Below, piece by piece: positions 21,775 through 29,297 of a stretch of DNA of 64,000 nucleotides. A model generated the notes under the pieces. It searched no databases. It saw nothing but the letters and a program-made list of their open reading frames with translations, and was not told the DNA's origin. Source of the DNA: Candidatus Nomurabacteria bacterium (GTDB taxonomy: Bacteria; Patescibacteriota; Saccharimonadia; Saccharimonadales; Saccharimonadaceae); the NCBI GenBank assembly GCA_020631935.1, contig JACKGP010000002.1, positions 186,001-250,000 on the forward strand, given 5' to 3'. The stretch's first letter is position 1. Every line of letters starts with the position of its first letter. The translations under genes and the position numbers were made by a program.

Positions 21775-22650
21775 CTAATCCGCGAGTCGCGAGCGAACAT
21801 ACCCAGACACCTCATGCCTTAAGCACCACTCAATGAATGGATTACTGCGAAACCATGTCATCTGACGTTTGGCCAGCTGACGATCTCGTATACAAAACTC
21901 ATCCTTAGCCTCCTCTATATCTAGTTCGCCTGTTGTAAATTTGTGAAGTATTGGGTATATATTTCCGGTCATAGATGCGTGGTCCCAGCCATACTTTTTG
22001 CCCAACATTATAGCCTCTTCTACAACTCCATTCAAAAACATGTGTTCAGTACGCAGACGTATTGAATGGTTTAATTGTTCACGACCAGTTGCTATTCCGA
22101 CAACGATATATTCCTGTAAATCGCTTACGCTTAGCCTGTTACGTTGCCCCTCCTGAGAAATTGCAGAAATTAAATGACGTTTATTTTTACTGGAGGTAGT
22201 TATTCTTATATTGTTTTCTTCACAATATTGCTGCAATCTCTGCACTGACATTTCTTCAAATTTCTTAAGCTTATCTTCTGACAACCTACTAGAGTATTTA
22301 TAATTATACAACAGTCCGTTAATATACAGGCCAGTACCGCCAACGACTATCGGCAACTTGCCACGACTACGGATATCTTTAATCATACCAATCGCATACG
22401 CTTTAAAATCGGCTGCCGTGAATCTCTGATTGGGATATACTAGATCCAAACCCCAGTGCTTTATGCCGTCCATTTCTTTGTCAGTTGGTTTTGCGGTGCC
22501 AATATTCATATCGCGGTACACCGTTCTCGAATCAGCGCAAATAACCTCTCCATTAAATTCTTTCGCGACCTCTATGGCGGCAGAGGTTTTACCGCTTGCA
22601 GTTGGGCCAACTATCACAATAACAGACTGCTTTAAGCTTGAGGTCGCCAT
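21775..22650 (-). CDS. miaA: tRNA dimethylallyltransferase
   Basis: 291 aa. Transfers a dimethylallyl group to N6 of A37 in tRNAs reading UNN codons. P-loop GPTASGKT, ICADSRTVYRDMNIGTAKPT, and GGTGLYINGLL are diagnostic; the C-terminal QMTWFRSNP completes the family pattern. It overlaps the end of the upstream alkyltransferase-like gene by 19 nt. Slightly shorter than the E. coli protein, as in other reduced genomes. Confidence 0.95.
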   Translation of the reverse strand: MATSSLKQSVIVIVGPTASGKTSAAIEVAKEFNGEVICADSRTVYRDMNIGTAKPTDKEMDGIKHWGLDLVYPNQRFTAADFKAYAIGMIKDIRSRGKLPIVVGGTGLYINGLLYNYKYSSRLSEDKLKKFEEMSVQRLQQYCEENNIRITTSSKNKRHLISAISQEGQRNRLSVSDLQEYIVVGIATGREQLNHSIRLRTEHMFLNGVVEEAIMLGKKYGWDHASMTGNIYPILHKFTTGELDIEEAKDEFCIRDRQLAKRQMTWFRSNPFIEWCLRHEVSGYVRSRLAD

Positions 22651-22937
22651 CTTCGCTCCGAAAAACCCACGATCCTATAGTTAACTACTTTAAATCCCTC
22701 TACTTCTAAAGCCTTCTTGTGCCCCTCTTTACCTCCGTAATATCCGCTGGCACAGTCGCCAAAACAGTTTACTACCCTATGCCACGGCAGCTCCGTTGGG
22801 CCAAAGTGAGCTAATCCGCCTACTTGCCGTGCCGCATACGGATGCCCTGCTTGAGCTGCAATATCTCCGTATGTCATCACCCTACCTCTAGGTATAGAAG
22901 AAACTATATCGTAGACCATACTCCTAAAGTTACTCAT
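22632..22937 (-). CDS. Alkyltransferase-like (ATL) DNA repair protein
   Basis: 101 aa from the ATG at 22937, which overlaps the stop of the upstream nucleotidase. The MGMT fold is recognisable (IPRGRVMTYGDIAAQAGHPYAARQVGGL). The active-site motif is PWHRVVN: tryptophan replaces the reactive cysteine of PCHRV. ATL proteins bind O6-alkylguanine without removing it and recruit nucleotide-excision repair. Translationally coupled in the thrS-nucleotidase-ATL-miaA cluster. Confidence 0.88.
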   Translation of the reverse strand: MSNFRSMVYDIVSSIPRGRVMTYGDIAAQAGHPYAARQVGGLAHFGPTELPWHRVVNCFGDCASGYYGGKEGHKKALEVEGFKVVNYRIVGFSERRWRPQA

Positions 22938-23544
22938 TAGATATCTTTTCAATTCCTTGCTCTACCTCCATCCAGTTCAAGCAGCGCAAGACTTTGTCTG
23001 GTAGGTTTTCAGATTTATTCCATTCGTAGTCACCAAAAAGAATCGAGTGCCGACCACTTTCAGCTACTGCAATGCAATGCTTCAGTTGATCATCTATCAA
23101 AACATCGGCGTTAATCTGTGTTATTAAGTCAGCTTTAGTCATATTATGTGATTCTTCGGTTATCTCATCCCAAATACCAGCAAAATGAATGGTGCTGCTG
23201 TTAAAAATACCAGGAAAATGCTCATCGATCCACATCAAAGTATCTGATTTCATTTGAAGATTGCGCGATGTAGCAATAACTAAGTGGTGATTTTTGGACA
23301 ATCTCTTCAAGACATCATAAGCCCCACCAATGTGACCATACCCACTAATCACATTGGAGCTACTATACTCTGCGGATCTCCGCTCCACCTCTGCATTGTC
23401 TACGCCCCACATCTTAGCCCAGTGCTCATCATAATCGCCAACACCAAGCGAAGTCCCCCAGCGCTGGTTACTAAAGGCCACAAACCCTGCTGCGTTCTCG
23501 GCTAGTACATCATCGACATCAATGGCGATCCTTAGGCGTCGCAT
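22930..23544 (-). CDS. HAD-family 5'(3')-deoxyribonucleotidase-like protein
   Basis: 204 aa. Motif I IDVDDVLAEN near the N-terminus; motif II ATSRNLQ (about residue 95); motif III/IV DVLIDDQLKHC. The pattern fits the NT5C-type nucleotidase branch of HAD phosphatases, which dephosphorylates deoxynucleoside monophosphates. Substrate not provable from sequence. The ATG directly follows the thrS stop (tagATG) behind AAGGGG. Confidence 0.75.
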   Translation of the reverse strand: MRRLRIAIDVDDVLAENAAGFVAFSNQRWGTSLGVGDYDEHWAKMWGVDNAEVERRSAEYSSSNVISGYGHIGGAYDVLKRLSKNHHLVIATSRNLQMKSDTLMWIDEHFPGIFNSSTIHFAGIWDEITEESHNMTKADLITQINADVLIDDQLKHCIAVAESGRHSILFGDYEWNKSENLPDKVLRCLNWMEVEQGIEKISNE

Positions 23545-25356
23545 CTACAACCCCTTTAAGTAGCTTGGTAGTTCGCTAATTGAAATCTTTTCCTCACCGC
23601 TCTGTGTTCTTATACTTACTTCGCGAACCTCTTTGTCTTTTGGACCCACAATTAGCTGAACTGGTACTTTCATGGTTGCTGCTTCACGAATTTTCTTGCC
23701 GAGACTTTCATTTCGGTCATCTGTTGTAAATCGTACTTCGTTGTATTTAACTGGACTCATCAATACGACCTCTGACAAAATCGTTTTAATTTCGTCAACA
23801 TAATCAAGTACTGTGTCGTTGATTGTCAGGATACGTATTTGCTCTGGCGCAAGCCAGAACGGGAACCATCCAGCAGTGTGTTCAATGTAAACACTAAGAA
23901 ATCGCTCAATGGAGCCAAGTAGCGCGCAGTGAATCATAACTGGCCGCTGCCTCTCTCCACTATCATTAATATACTCGAGACCAAAACGCTGTGGCTGCAC
24001 AAAGTCGAGCTGGACAGTGGCAACCTGGTGCTCGCGACCGATAGCATCAGTTGCCATAAAGTCAATCTTTGGACCATAAAAAGCCGCTTCGCCATCTTCT
24101 TCAAAATAATCGAGTTTATTCCTAACAACGGCATCCTTTAGCTGACTCTGCGCCGACTCCCACAGGGATACTTCTCCGAGATAAGCGTCAGAATCATCTC
24201 GATAACTCAGTCGCACCCGCAACTGCATATCAATCGTGCCATACAGCTCTCGTGCGCTTTCGAGCAAAGTGTTAACCTCTGCCTCGATCTGATCAGGCCG
24301 ACAAAAAACATGACTATCGTCTTGCGTCAGCGATCGTACCCGGTTAAGACCTCCGAGCTCACCGGTCTTTTCATCTCGATAATCCGTAGTGGTTTCGAGA
24401 TAACGAATCGGTAAATCACGATAACTGCGAGGTTGTGAAGCGTAAATGCGAGTGTGGTGCGGGCAGTTCATCGGCTTGAGTGCCATCTCATCGCTCGTCT
24501 CTTGGCTTTTAACTAAAAACAGTTCATCGCCAAACTTATCCCAGTGACCAGACGCTTCGTATAGCTCTTTTTTGGTGATATGCGGAGTCCACACGGCTTC
24601 GAATCCACGCTGCTTCCGAAGTTGACTAGAGTACGCTGCTACTTTTTCTCGAAGAATAGTACCCCGCGGCGTAAACATCGGTAATCCGACACCTACAAGA
24701 GGTGATGTCGTGTACAGATCAAGTTCTTGCCCAAGCTTCCTGTGATCGCGCTTCTTTGCTTCTTCTAGTATCACCAGATAATGATCGAGCTCCTCTTGAG
24801 TGGCAAATGCCACACCGTAGAGTCGCTGCATCTGAGGATTAGTCTCTTTGCCGCGCCAGTAGGCGCCAGCAACGCGCATCAGCTTAAAAGCCCCAACCTT
24901 ACCCGTGCTATCGACATGCGGACCACGACAAAGATCGGTAAAATCCCCGTCTACATAAAAAGAGACGTTCTCTAACGCGCTGTCACCTCTGGTGATCGTG
25001 CCCATTGCAGCCACATCTAAATCCTTGGCTACCGTCGTACCAGAGCGCTTTAAATCATTTAACAACTCCTCTTTATAGGGCTGATTTGAGCTTTTTGCCC
25101 AGTCTATTGCTTCATCAATCGGTTTCTCGCTGCGCTCAAAAACATAGTCCTTATTTATAATCAAGCGCATTTCTTTTTCAATTTTCTTAAAATCTGACTC
25201 GGATATTTTTATTTCTCCAAGATCAATGTCGTAATAAAAACCATTCTCAACCACTGGCCCAACGCCAAACCTAGCGCTTGGCCACAAATGCTGAACTGCC
25301 TGGGCGGTAATATGCGCCAAGCTATGTCTCATTGCATAGAGTTGATCTTCTTTCAT
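23545..25356 (-). CDS. thrS: Threonyl-tRNA synthetase
   Basis: Class II synthetase of 603 aa: editing domain (HSLAHITAQAVQHL, HVDSTGKVGAFKL), catalytic core motif 1-3 (GLPMFTPRGTILREKV; MNCPHHTRIY with a zinc ligand; motif 3 near LGSIERFLSVYIEH) and the anticodon-binding domain. The N-terminal TGS domain is missing, a known short form. I start at 25356 with AGGAGG 4 nt upstream. The frame extends 37 codons further through the leader terminator, which I judge untranslated. Confidence 0.95.
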   Translation of the reverse strand: MKEDQLYAMRHSLAHITAQAVQHLWPSARFGVGPVVENGFYYDIDLGEIKISESDFKKIEKEMRLIINKDYVFERSEKPIDEAIDWAKSSNQPYKEELLNDLKRSGTTVAKDLDVAAMGTITRGDSALENVSFYVDGDFTDLCRGPHVDSTGKVGAFKLMRVAGAYWRGKETNPQMQRLYGVAFATQEELDHYLVILEEAKKRDHRKLGQELDLYTTSPLVGVGLPMFTPRGTILREKVAAYSSQLRKQRGFEAVWTPHITKKELYEASGHWDKFGDELFLVKSQETSDEMALKPMNCPHHTRIYASQPRSYRDLPIRYLETTTDYRDEKTGELGGLNRVRSLTQDDSHVFCRPDQIEAEVNTLLESARELYGTIDMQLRVRLSYRDDSDAYLGEVSLWESAQSQLKDAVVRNKLDYFEEDGEAAFYGPKIDFMATDAIGREHQVATVQLDFVQPQRFGLEYINDSGERQRPVMIHCALLGSIERFLSVYIEHTAGWFPFWLAPEQIRILTINDTVLDYVDEIKTILSEVVLMSPVKYNEVRFTTDDRNESLGKKIREAATMKVPVQLIVGPKDKEVREVSIRTQSGEEKISISELPSYLKGL

Positions 25357-25537
25357 AAGGCCTCCTTGTTGAAATATAAAAAGCACGCATAGTCGTAAAA
25401 AATACGTGCGTGCCTCGGTCCCGAAAAGTTCAGGAGGTTCCACCTTGGCTGTTACTATTCCCAGCATTCCTTTTACGTGTGTCTGCTATGGGCGTCTCCC
25501 ACGTGCTCGGCGATTGGTTAGTTCGCGTCGTCGCATA
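25357..25537 (-). promoter_or_regulatory. T-box-like leader of thrS
   Basis: A leader of about 180 nt. A short stem closes CUAUG/CAUAG near the 5' end; its loop holds ACC, a threonine codon that could be the specifier. The T-box bulge UGGAACC is at 25436-25442, followed by a 7-bp helix UCCUGAA/UUCGGGA. A terminator hairpin (GCACGCA/TGCGTGC, 25383-25413) and a U-tract come before the ribosome site. Uncharged tRNA-Thr would then promote thrS expression. Stem I is far shorter than in classical T-boxes. Confidence 0.6.
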
Positions 25538-25543
25538 GATAAC

Positions 25544-25571
25544 AGTATAAACTACCTCTGTAATATTGCAA
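25544..25571 (-). promoter_or_regulatory. thrS promoter
   Basis: -35 TTGCAA (25566-25571), 16-nt spacer, -10 TATACT (25544-25549) on the minus strand; start near 25537. Confidence 0.7.
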
Positions 25572-25604
25572 CCCCCGCCCCTGTTTGGTATTATTGTTTA
25601 GCTG

Positions 25605-25681
25605 GGGCGATTAGCTCATTTGGCTAGAGCGCGTCATTGACGTTGACGAGGTGAGAGGTTCGAATCCTCTATCGCCCACCA
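25605..25681 (+). tRNA. tRNA-Val (GAC), integration target of E1
   Basis: Cloverleaf with acceptor GGGCGAT/ATCGCCC, anticodon loop TTGACGT, A73 and encoded CCA. Element E1 starts right after the CCA. The last six bases CCACCA recur at the far end of E1 (29473-29478), where the presumed original terminator of this tRNA follows. Confidence 0.95.
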
Positions 25682-27227
25682 AATCAGGACAAAATTGCAC
25701 AGACGGGCGCGAGAGCGCCTGTTTTGTTTGGGAGATTACGGTTTTGCGGAGCAAAACCCATCTGTTTTTCTGGGGGGAGAGCTGCGGTTCGAGCACGCGC
25801 ATGCGTGCTTTTTTGTTTTTCAGAATAAGGTTAGGGCCGAAGATTTCGAGGCAAAGCGACTTTTTGGCTTCAAGATTGTCAGAGTTTGCTATTTTACAGA
25901 TAGAAACGGCAGTTTCCAGCCACTTTTTCATCGGTTCGAGCCAAAGGTTTTGACCAAGCGTCAGCTTGGACAATTTCTCCTCAAAACCTTTCTTTTGGCT
26001 CATAATCTCCGCTTTCTTGTTCGTATAAGTTTCTCGATCAATATCTTGGTCGAGGTAACTATCAAGCAAGCGCTGGAGCTTGGCAGAGAGTTGCGCGATG
26101 TTTGCCTGTAAGCCAGTAGTCTGCGCCTGGCTTCGTGTCTGCTGGTCGATTACGTCTTTGTCTATAAGCCCGCGCAACTTGTCCGCCCATGCCGTTGGCA
26201 TGGCATATTCTTGTAGCATTGCAGATAATTGCTCGTCAAGCAATTCTTCACGAATATGCGGCTCGGGACAGCGCGGAGTATTTTTGCGCTTCTTCGTGCA
26301 ATGGTAGTAGATATAACGGTGTATATTGCCGTTCTTCTGGCGTTTGGTCTGGTCTTCACCAGTAATCATCATATTGCACAAGCCGCAACGCAACAGCCCG
26401 CAGAGCGGCTTTGGGTTGTTGTGCTGGGTCGTTCGTCTGTGTTTGCGACGGTCGATAACTTTCTGGACATCATCAAACAACTTTTTCGAGATAATCGGCG
26501 TATGTTTGCCCTCAAACACTTCGCCCGCGTAGCGAAAATGTCCATAGTAAAACGGATTTGTTAGTGTTTTAGTAATTTGGTCTTTTTTAAGCGACTTACT
26601 GCCTCTGGTTTTGATACCCTTACTGAACAGAAAGTCGGCAATATCTTGTAAACGACTTTGATCCTTTGCATATAATTCAAACGCTTCAACGACAAACGGC
26701 GCTCGCCGTTTGTCTACAATAACAGTTTTAGTACGGATGTCATTGATATAGCCAAGTGGGGCGCGTCCGGGCATTTCACCGCGTCTAACTTTTTGGCGCA
26801 AACCTCGTTTGGTGTTCTCGGACAGATTGTCTACATAATACTTGGACTGTCCAAACGCGATAGACAACATGAATTTGCCTTGCGAGGTATTTTCAAACCA
26901 GAACGACGGGAATTTGAGAGAATTAAGACGCGTTTGGTCAAGCAAATAGATGATTTGTCCGCCGTCAATCGAGTTGCGGGCAAGTCGGTCGGGATGCCAA
27001 GCAATAATGCCATTGGCTTCACCCGCTTCTATGCGCTTCAACATTTTGCTAAATATTGGACGTCCCGGAGTCTTGGCGGATTGCTTTTCTATAAGTTCAT
27101 CTATTATTTGCAAGCTCTCATTGCGTGCGTAAGCGCGCAACTCGACCAACTGCGCTTCGATAGACAAAACCTGTTTGTCTTCGACGTCTGTACTCTTACG
27201 AGCATACAAAATATATTTTTCGCTCAT
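25611..27227 (-). CDS. Large serine recombinase of E1
   Basis: 538 aa. Resolvase catalytic domain with nucleophile Ser12 in YARKSTD and the DRLARNS arginines; recombinase domain (APLGYINDIRTKT, TNPFYYGHFRY); a zinc ribbon (CGLLRCGLC...HCTKKRKNTPRC); a coiled coil; C-terminal tail. Such enzymes integrate and excise circular DNA at att sites. The start is 27227: GGGAGGG lies 4 nt upstream and the E2 homolog begins identically (MSEKY). The stop lies inside tRNA-Val, so the last 21 residues are antisense tRNA codons. In the circle the tail would be EFYNQVRTDFEQNS. Confidence 0.92.
   Translation of the reverse strand: MSEKYILYARKSTDVEDKQVLSIEAQLVELRAYARNESLQIIDELIEKQSAKTPGRPIFSKMLKRIEAGEANGIIAWHPDRLARNSIDGGQIIYLLDQTRLNSLKFPSFWFENTSQGKFMLSIAFGQSKYYVDNLSENTKRGLRQKVRRGEMPGRAPLGYINDIRTKTVIVDKRRAPFVVEAFELYAKDQSRLQDIADFLFSKGIKTRGSKSLKKDQITKTLTNPFYYGHFRYAGEVFEGKHTPIISKKLFDDVQKVIDRRKHRRTTQHNNPKPLCGLLRCGLCNMMITGEDQTKRQKNGNIHRYIYYHCTKKRKNTPRCPEPHIREELLDEQLSAMLQEYAMPTAWADKLRGLIDKDVIDQQTRSQAQTTGLQANIAQLSAKLQRLLDSYLDQDIDRETYTNKKAEIMSQKKGFEEKLSKLTLGQNLWLEPMKKWLETAVSICKIANSDNLEAKKSLCLEIFGPNLILKNKKARMRVLEPQLSPQKNRWVLLRKTVISQTKQALSRPSVQFCPDLVGDRGFEPLTSSTSMTRSSQMS
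25676..25791 (+). repeat. E1 inverted repeat a, left copy (attL side)
   Basis: 116 bp identical to the complement of 27407-27522. It includes the last 6 bases of tRNA-Val and the recombinase 3' end. It carries a hairpin GGCGC-GAGA-GCGCC plus a T-rich tract that can terminate the tRNA transcript; just inside it a second terminator (25792-25815) follows. Confidence 0.93.
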
Positions 27228-27244
27228 CACACCCTCCCAACTTA

Positions 27245-27343
27245 AATGACCGTCCTGGTGCAACCAACCTAGAAAGACTAGATTGTCCAAGACGGCCATT
27301 AAAGCCCACGACAAATAAAAATAGTCTTTCAGTGGTTGGTTGC
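27245..27343 (-). promoter_or_regulatory. Two-state RNA leader of the E1 recombinase
   Basis: The minus-strand transcript begins at the 5' arm of stem S1 (27322-27343 with 27260-27280, 19 bp with a small internal loop). The S1 loop contains 27287-27300, which can instead pair over 14 positions (two G-U) with 27245-27258, just upstream of the ribosome site. Only one nucleotide links S1 to the second strand of S2, so both cannot form together. The E2 leader has the same plan. Confidence 0.75.
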
Positions 27344-27349
27344 TCTTTT

Positions 27350-27355
27350 ATTATA
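27350..27355 (-). promoter_or_regulatory. -10 box of the E1 recombinase
   Basis: TATAAT on the minus strand, 7 nt before the first base of stem S1. The -35 is weak. An intrinsic terminator (stem GCGTG/CACGC near 27390-27406, then TTTTGTTTTT) lies just upstream and shields it from read-through. Confidence 0.65.
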
Positions 27356-27406
27356 TCGCAGATCGGCGCAAGGCGGCGAAAAACAAAAGCGTGCCTTTAG
27401 ACACGC

Positions 27407-27697
27407 CGAACCGCAGCTCTCCCCCCAGAAAAACAGATGGGTTTTGCTCCGCAAAACCGTAATCTCCCAAACAAAACAGGCGCTCTCGCGCCCGTCTGTG
27501 CAATTTTGTCCTGATTTGGTGGAGTTTTACAACCAAGTTCGAACTGATTTCGAGCAAAATAGCTGAAGCGTAAGCTCAGCCCCGACGCCTGCAGGCAAGC
27601 CTGCCCGCTGCGCCCCACCAGAAAAACCCTCTGTCTATTTTTTATTTTACCCCCGCCGAGATTTTAGAAACTGAAAAGGGAGCGGTTTATCGAAGGT
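27407..27697 (-). repeat. E1 internal inverted att junction (attP-like copy)
   Basis: Exact reverse complement of the E1 right end (29298-29478) joined through CCACCA to the left end (to 25791). That is the junction expected in the excised circle, here present as a second copy of 291 bp between the recombinase and cargo arms. A hairpin GCAGGC-AA-GCCTGC lies at about 27590. Confidence 0.9.
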
Positions 27698-27734
27698 ACT
27701 CTCAACAGTGCGAGTATTGGCTACGGAATTAAGA

Positions 27735-28458
27735 AAAACTCTTGCAAGCCTACTGCCAAATTAGACTAATAGCAATCTTCCTTGAGAAATAACAGAGTAG
27801 AGAGAAAGTGCGTATCGCTGGTGGCGAGGAATGTATAGATGTCAGAACCGACATCACACATCGGGATATCCCGTCCTCGCCACCTGCCGGAGCGCCACCT
27901 GAGCCGCCTCGATTCACCCCTCCCCGTTTGGGAAGGGATAGTCCGAGAAGTCCTCGACCTGAATCCCGTACTCGGGAACCCAGACGTAGACCAGCTCGCC
28001 GTCCTCGACCACGGAATCCTCCAGCTGGAGGTCCCGCAGCAGTCCGACCGCCTCCTCCAGTGCCTCGTTGAGGCTGGAGTGAACGTTGGACTTGCCGAAG
28101 ATGTCGATGGCGTACCAGCTGCTGAAACCGGTGTCAGGGTCGAGAAGGTTCTCGATGGCCTGAGCCCAGGCAACGCGGTACTCCAGCGGCTTCTGCTCCG
28201 TTCCCTTGGTGGTGAGGATGTAGATCCCATCGTCTGCGGACATGCGAGGCTCCTTAGATAGGTGGTATCCGGCGATTCCGAATACTCGACGAACATGCAA
28301 GTCATTTGTATGCTTATCGAGTACTCGGATGTCTCTCTACTCTGTCAAGGTGCTTCGGAACAACAAGTTCAACGAAACTAGAGTTTTAGAAAAACTCCTG
28401 ATGACCTATCATCTGCTAGGCTTACAGCAATCTTTCTTTGAAAATAACAGAGTAGAGA
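27735..28458 (+). repeat. Direct repeats preceding each E1 cargo gene
   Basis: 27735-27803 and 28389-28458 are similar (shared AGAAAAACTC and CAATCTTYCTTTGARAATAACAGAGTAGAGA-like parts). Together with the similar downstream segments at 28334-28385 and 29170-29218 they frame each gene in a repeated unit. Confidence 0.65.
27914..28243 (-). CDS. E1 cargo protein A, unknown
   Basis: 109-aa acidic soluble protein from the ATG at 28243 (GGAG upstream); not recognised. Sequence features: DDGIYILTTKGTEQKPLEYRV at the start, tryptophan and tyrosine-rich middle, GELVYVWVPEYGIQVEDF at the end. No signal or membrane segment. It uses G/C-ending codons far more than the flanking chromosome, suggesting transfer from a G+C-rich source. 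It lies between an ACAGAGTAGAGA motif (27792-27803) and its inverted copy (28334-28345). Confidence 0.75.
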   Translation of the reverse strand: MSADDGIYILTTKGTEQKPLEYRVAWAQAIENLLDPDTGFSSWYAIDIFGKSNVHSSLNEALEEAVGLLRDLQLEDSVVEDGELVYVWVPEYGIQVEDFSDYPFPNGEG

Positions 28459-28542
28459 TTTGGTGAGTGGAAAGTATGGCGCGAAGCGCGTGTGGGGCGA
28501 CCGTCTGGCCAAAATGCACCCGTTTGGTCGCCCCACGGAAAT

Positions 28543-29085
28543 TCAGTCGGTTGGCTTCTTGTGGTCCTTGCCGAAGATGGCTTCGAGCAGACGCTCCTCG
28601 GGGGCCAGAGACATGACTCGATCCCGTTCGGCCTGCGCCTCGCCCATCTCCAGAAGGGTCTCCTTGGAGTACGGCCCCATGCCGTTCATCCAGAAAGTCT
28701 CTCCGTCCGGTGTAGCCTCGAAGTCGCTGATCGTCTTCTGCATCCTGTCGACATCGTCATCGCTGACGAACACCGAGACGGTTTGCTCACCGTCAATGTG
28801 GGTCTCGGGAGCCGAGATCCGTCGCAGTTGCCGCGTCAGCGCCAGGCGAAGAGCCGCGATCTCCGAGCCAGCCAGCTCGTCGAAGCGATTCGCCTGTCCT
28901 CGCCCAGAACCGTGAACGGTGCTGATACGAGTGACTCCGTCGCGAACCTCGATACTCAGCTTCCACCTGTAGTTGAAGGTAAGCACCGTGTTCTTGAGCG
29001 ACTCGATCTCCAGGGCGGGAACATCGAGAGCGACCGGCAGGGTCAGTGAGATGAAGTTGTCGTGAATGTGAAGCGTGGCGTCCAT
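28543..29085 (-). CDS. E1 cargo protein B, unknown
   Basis: 180-aa soluble protein, not recognised. Residues 1-60 look like beta strands, the middle (LAGSEIAALRLALTRQLRR) and C-terminus (YSKETLLEMGEAQAERDRVMSLAPEERLLEAIFG) helical. High G+C coding like protein A. Flanked by the same inverted 12-nt motifs (28447-28458 and 29170-29181). Start ATG at 29085 with AGGAAG upstream; a 13-bp inverted repeat sits 30 nt before it. Confidence 0.75.
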   Translation of the reverse strand: MDATLHIHDNFISLTLPVALDVPALEIESLKNTVLTFNYRWKLSIEVRDGVTRISTVHGSGRGQANRFDELAGSEIAALRLALTRQLRRISAPETHIDGEQTVSVFVSDDDVDRMQKTISDFEATPDGETFWMNGMGPYSKETLLEMGEAQAERDRVMSLAPEERLLEAIFGKDHKKPTD

Positions 29086-29115
29086 TGCATTTACTTCCTG
29101 CTCATAACCAATACT

Positions 29116-29167
29116 TTTGGTCAGGCAAGCAACACGCTAGAAACAACGGGCTGTTTGCCTGACCAAA
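29116..29167 (-). promoter_or_regulatory. Inverted repeat upstream of cargo B
   Basis: Perfect 13-bp arms (29116-29128 and 29155-29167) separated by 26 nt, between the cassette motif and the ribosome site. It could be an operator or an RNA hairpin. Confidence 0.5.
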
Positions 29168-29297
29168 GTTCTCTACTCTGTTAATGTGCCTCGGAGTTGT
29201 GATACTCAACGAAACGTACCTATATTAATACAAAAGTAAATTTTTGTCAATAGTTAAGCACAAGAAATATGTGATTCCATTGCAAAAGCATTAGGTA

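Noticed and set aside
25356..25467. N-terminal extension of thrS by 37 residues
   Set aside because: It reads through the T-box motif and terminator, whereas AGGAGG sits exactly before the ATG at 25356.
25406..25627. Plus-strand frame over the thrS leader and promoter
   Set aside because: It lies on the opposite strand of a structured leader and runs into tRNA-Val.
27260..27343. S1 and S2 of the recombinase leader as a pseudoknot
   Set aside because: Only one nucleotide would have to span a stem of about 20 bp, so simultaneous formation is sterically unlikely; alternatives fit better.
27336..27566. Plus-strand frame in the E1 internal junction
   Set aside because: It is not a separate gene. 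It is the copied 3' end of the recombinase in inverted orientation, informative only for the native tail.
27766..28305. 179-aa frame over E1 cargo A
   Set aside because: Ser/Arg/Pro-rich translation typical of an out-of-frame reading of G+C-rich DNA; the 109-aa frame has normal composition and a ribosome site.
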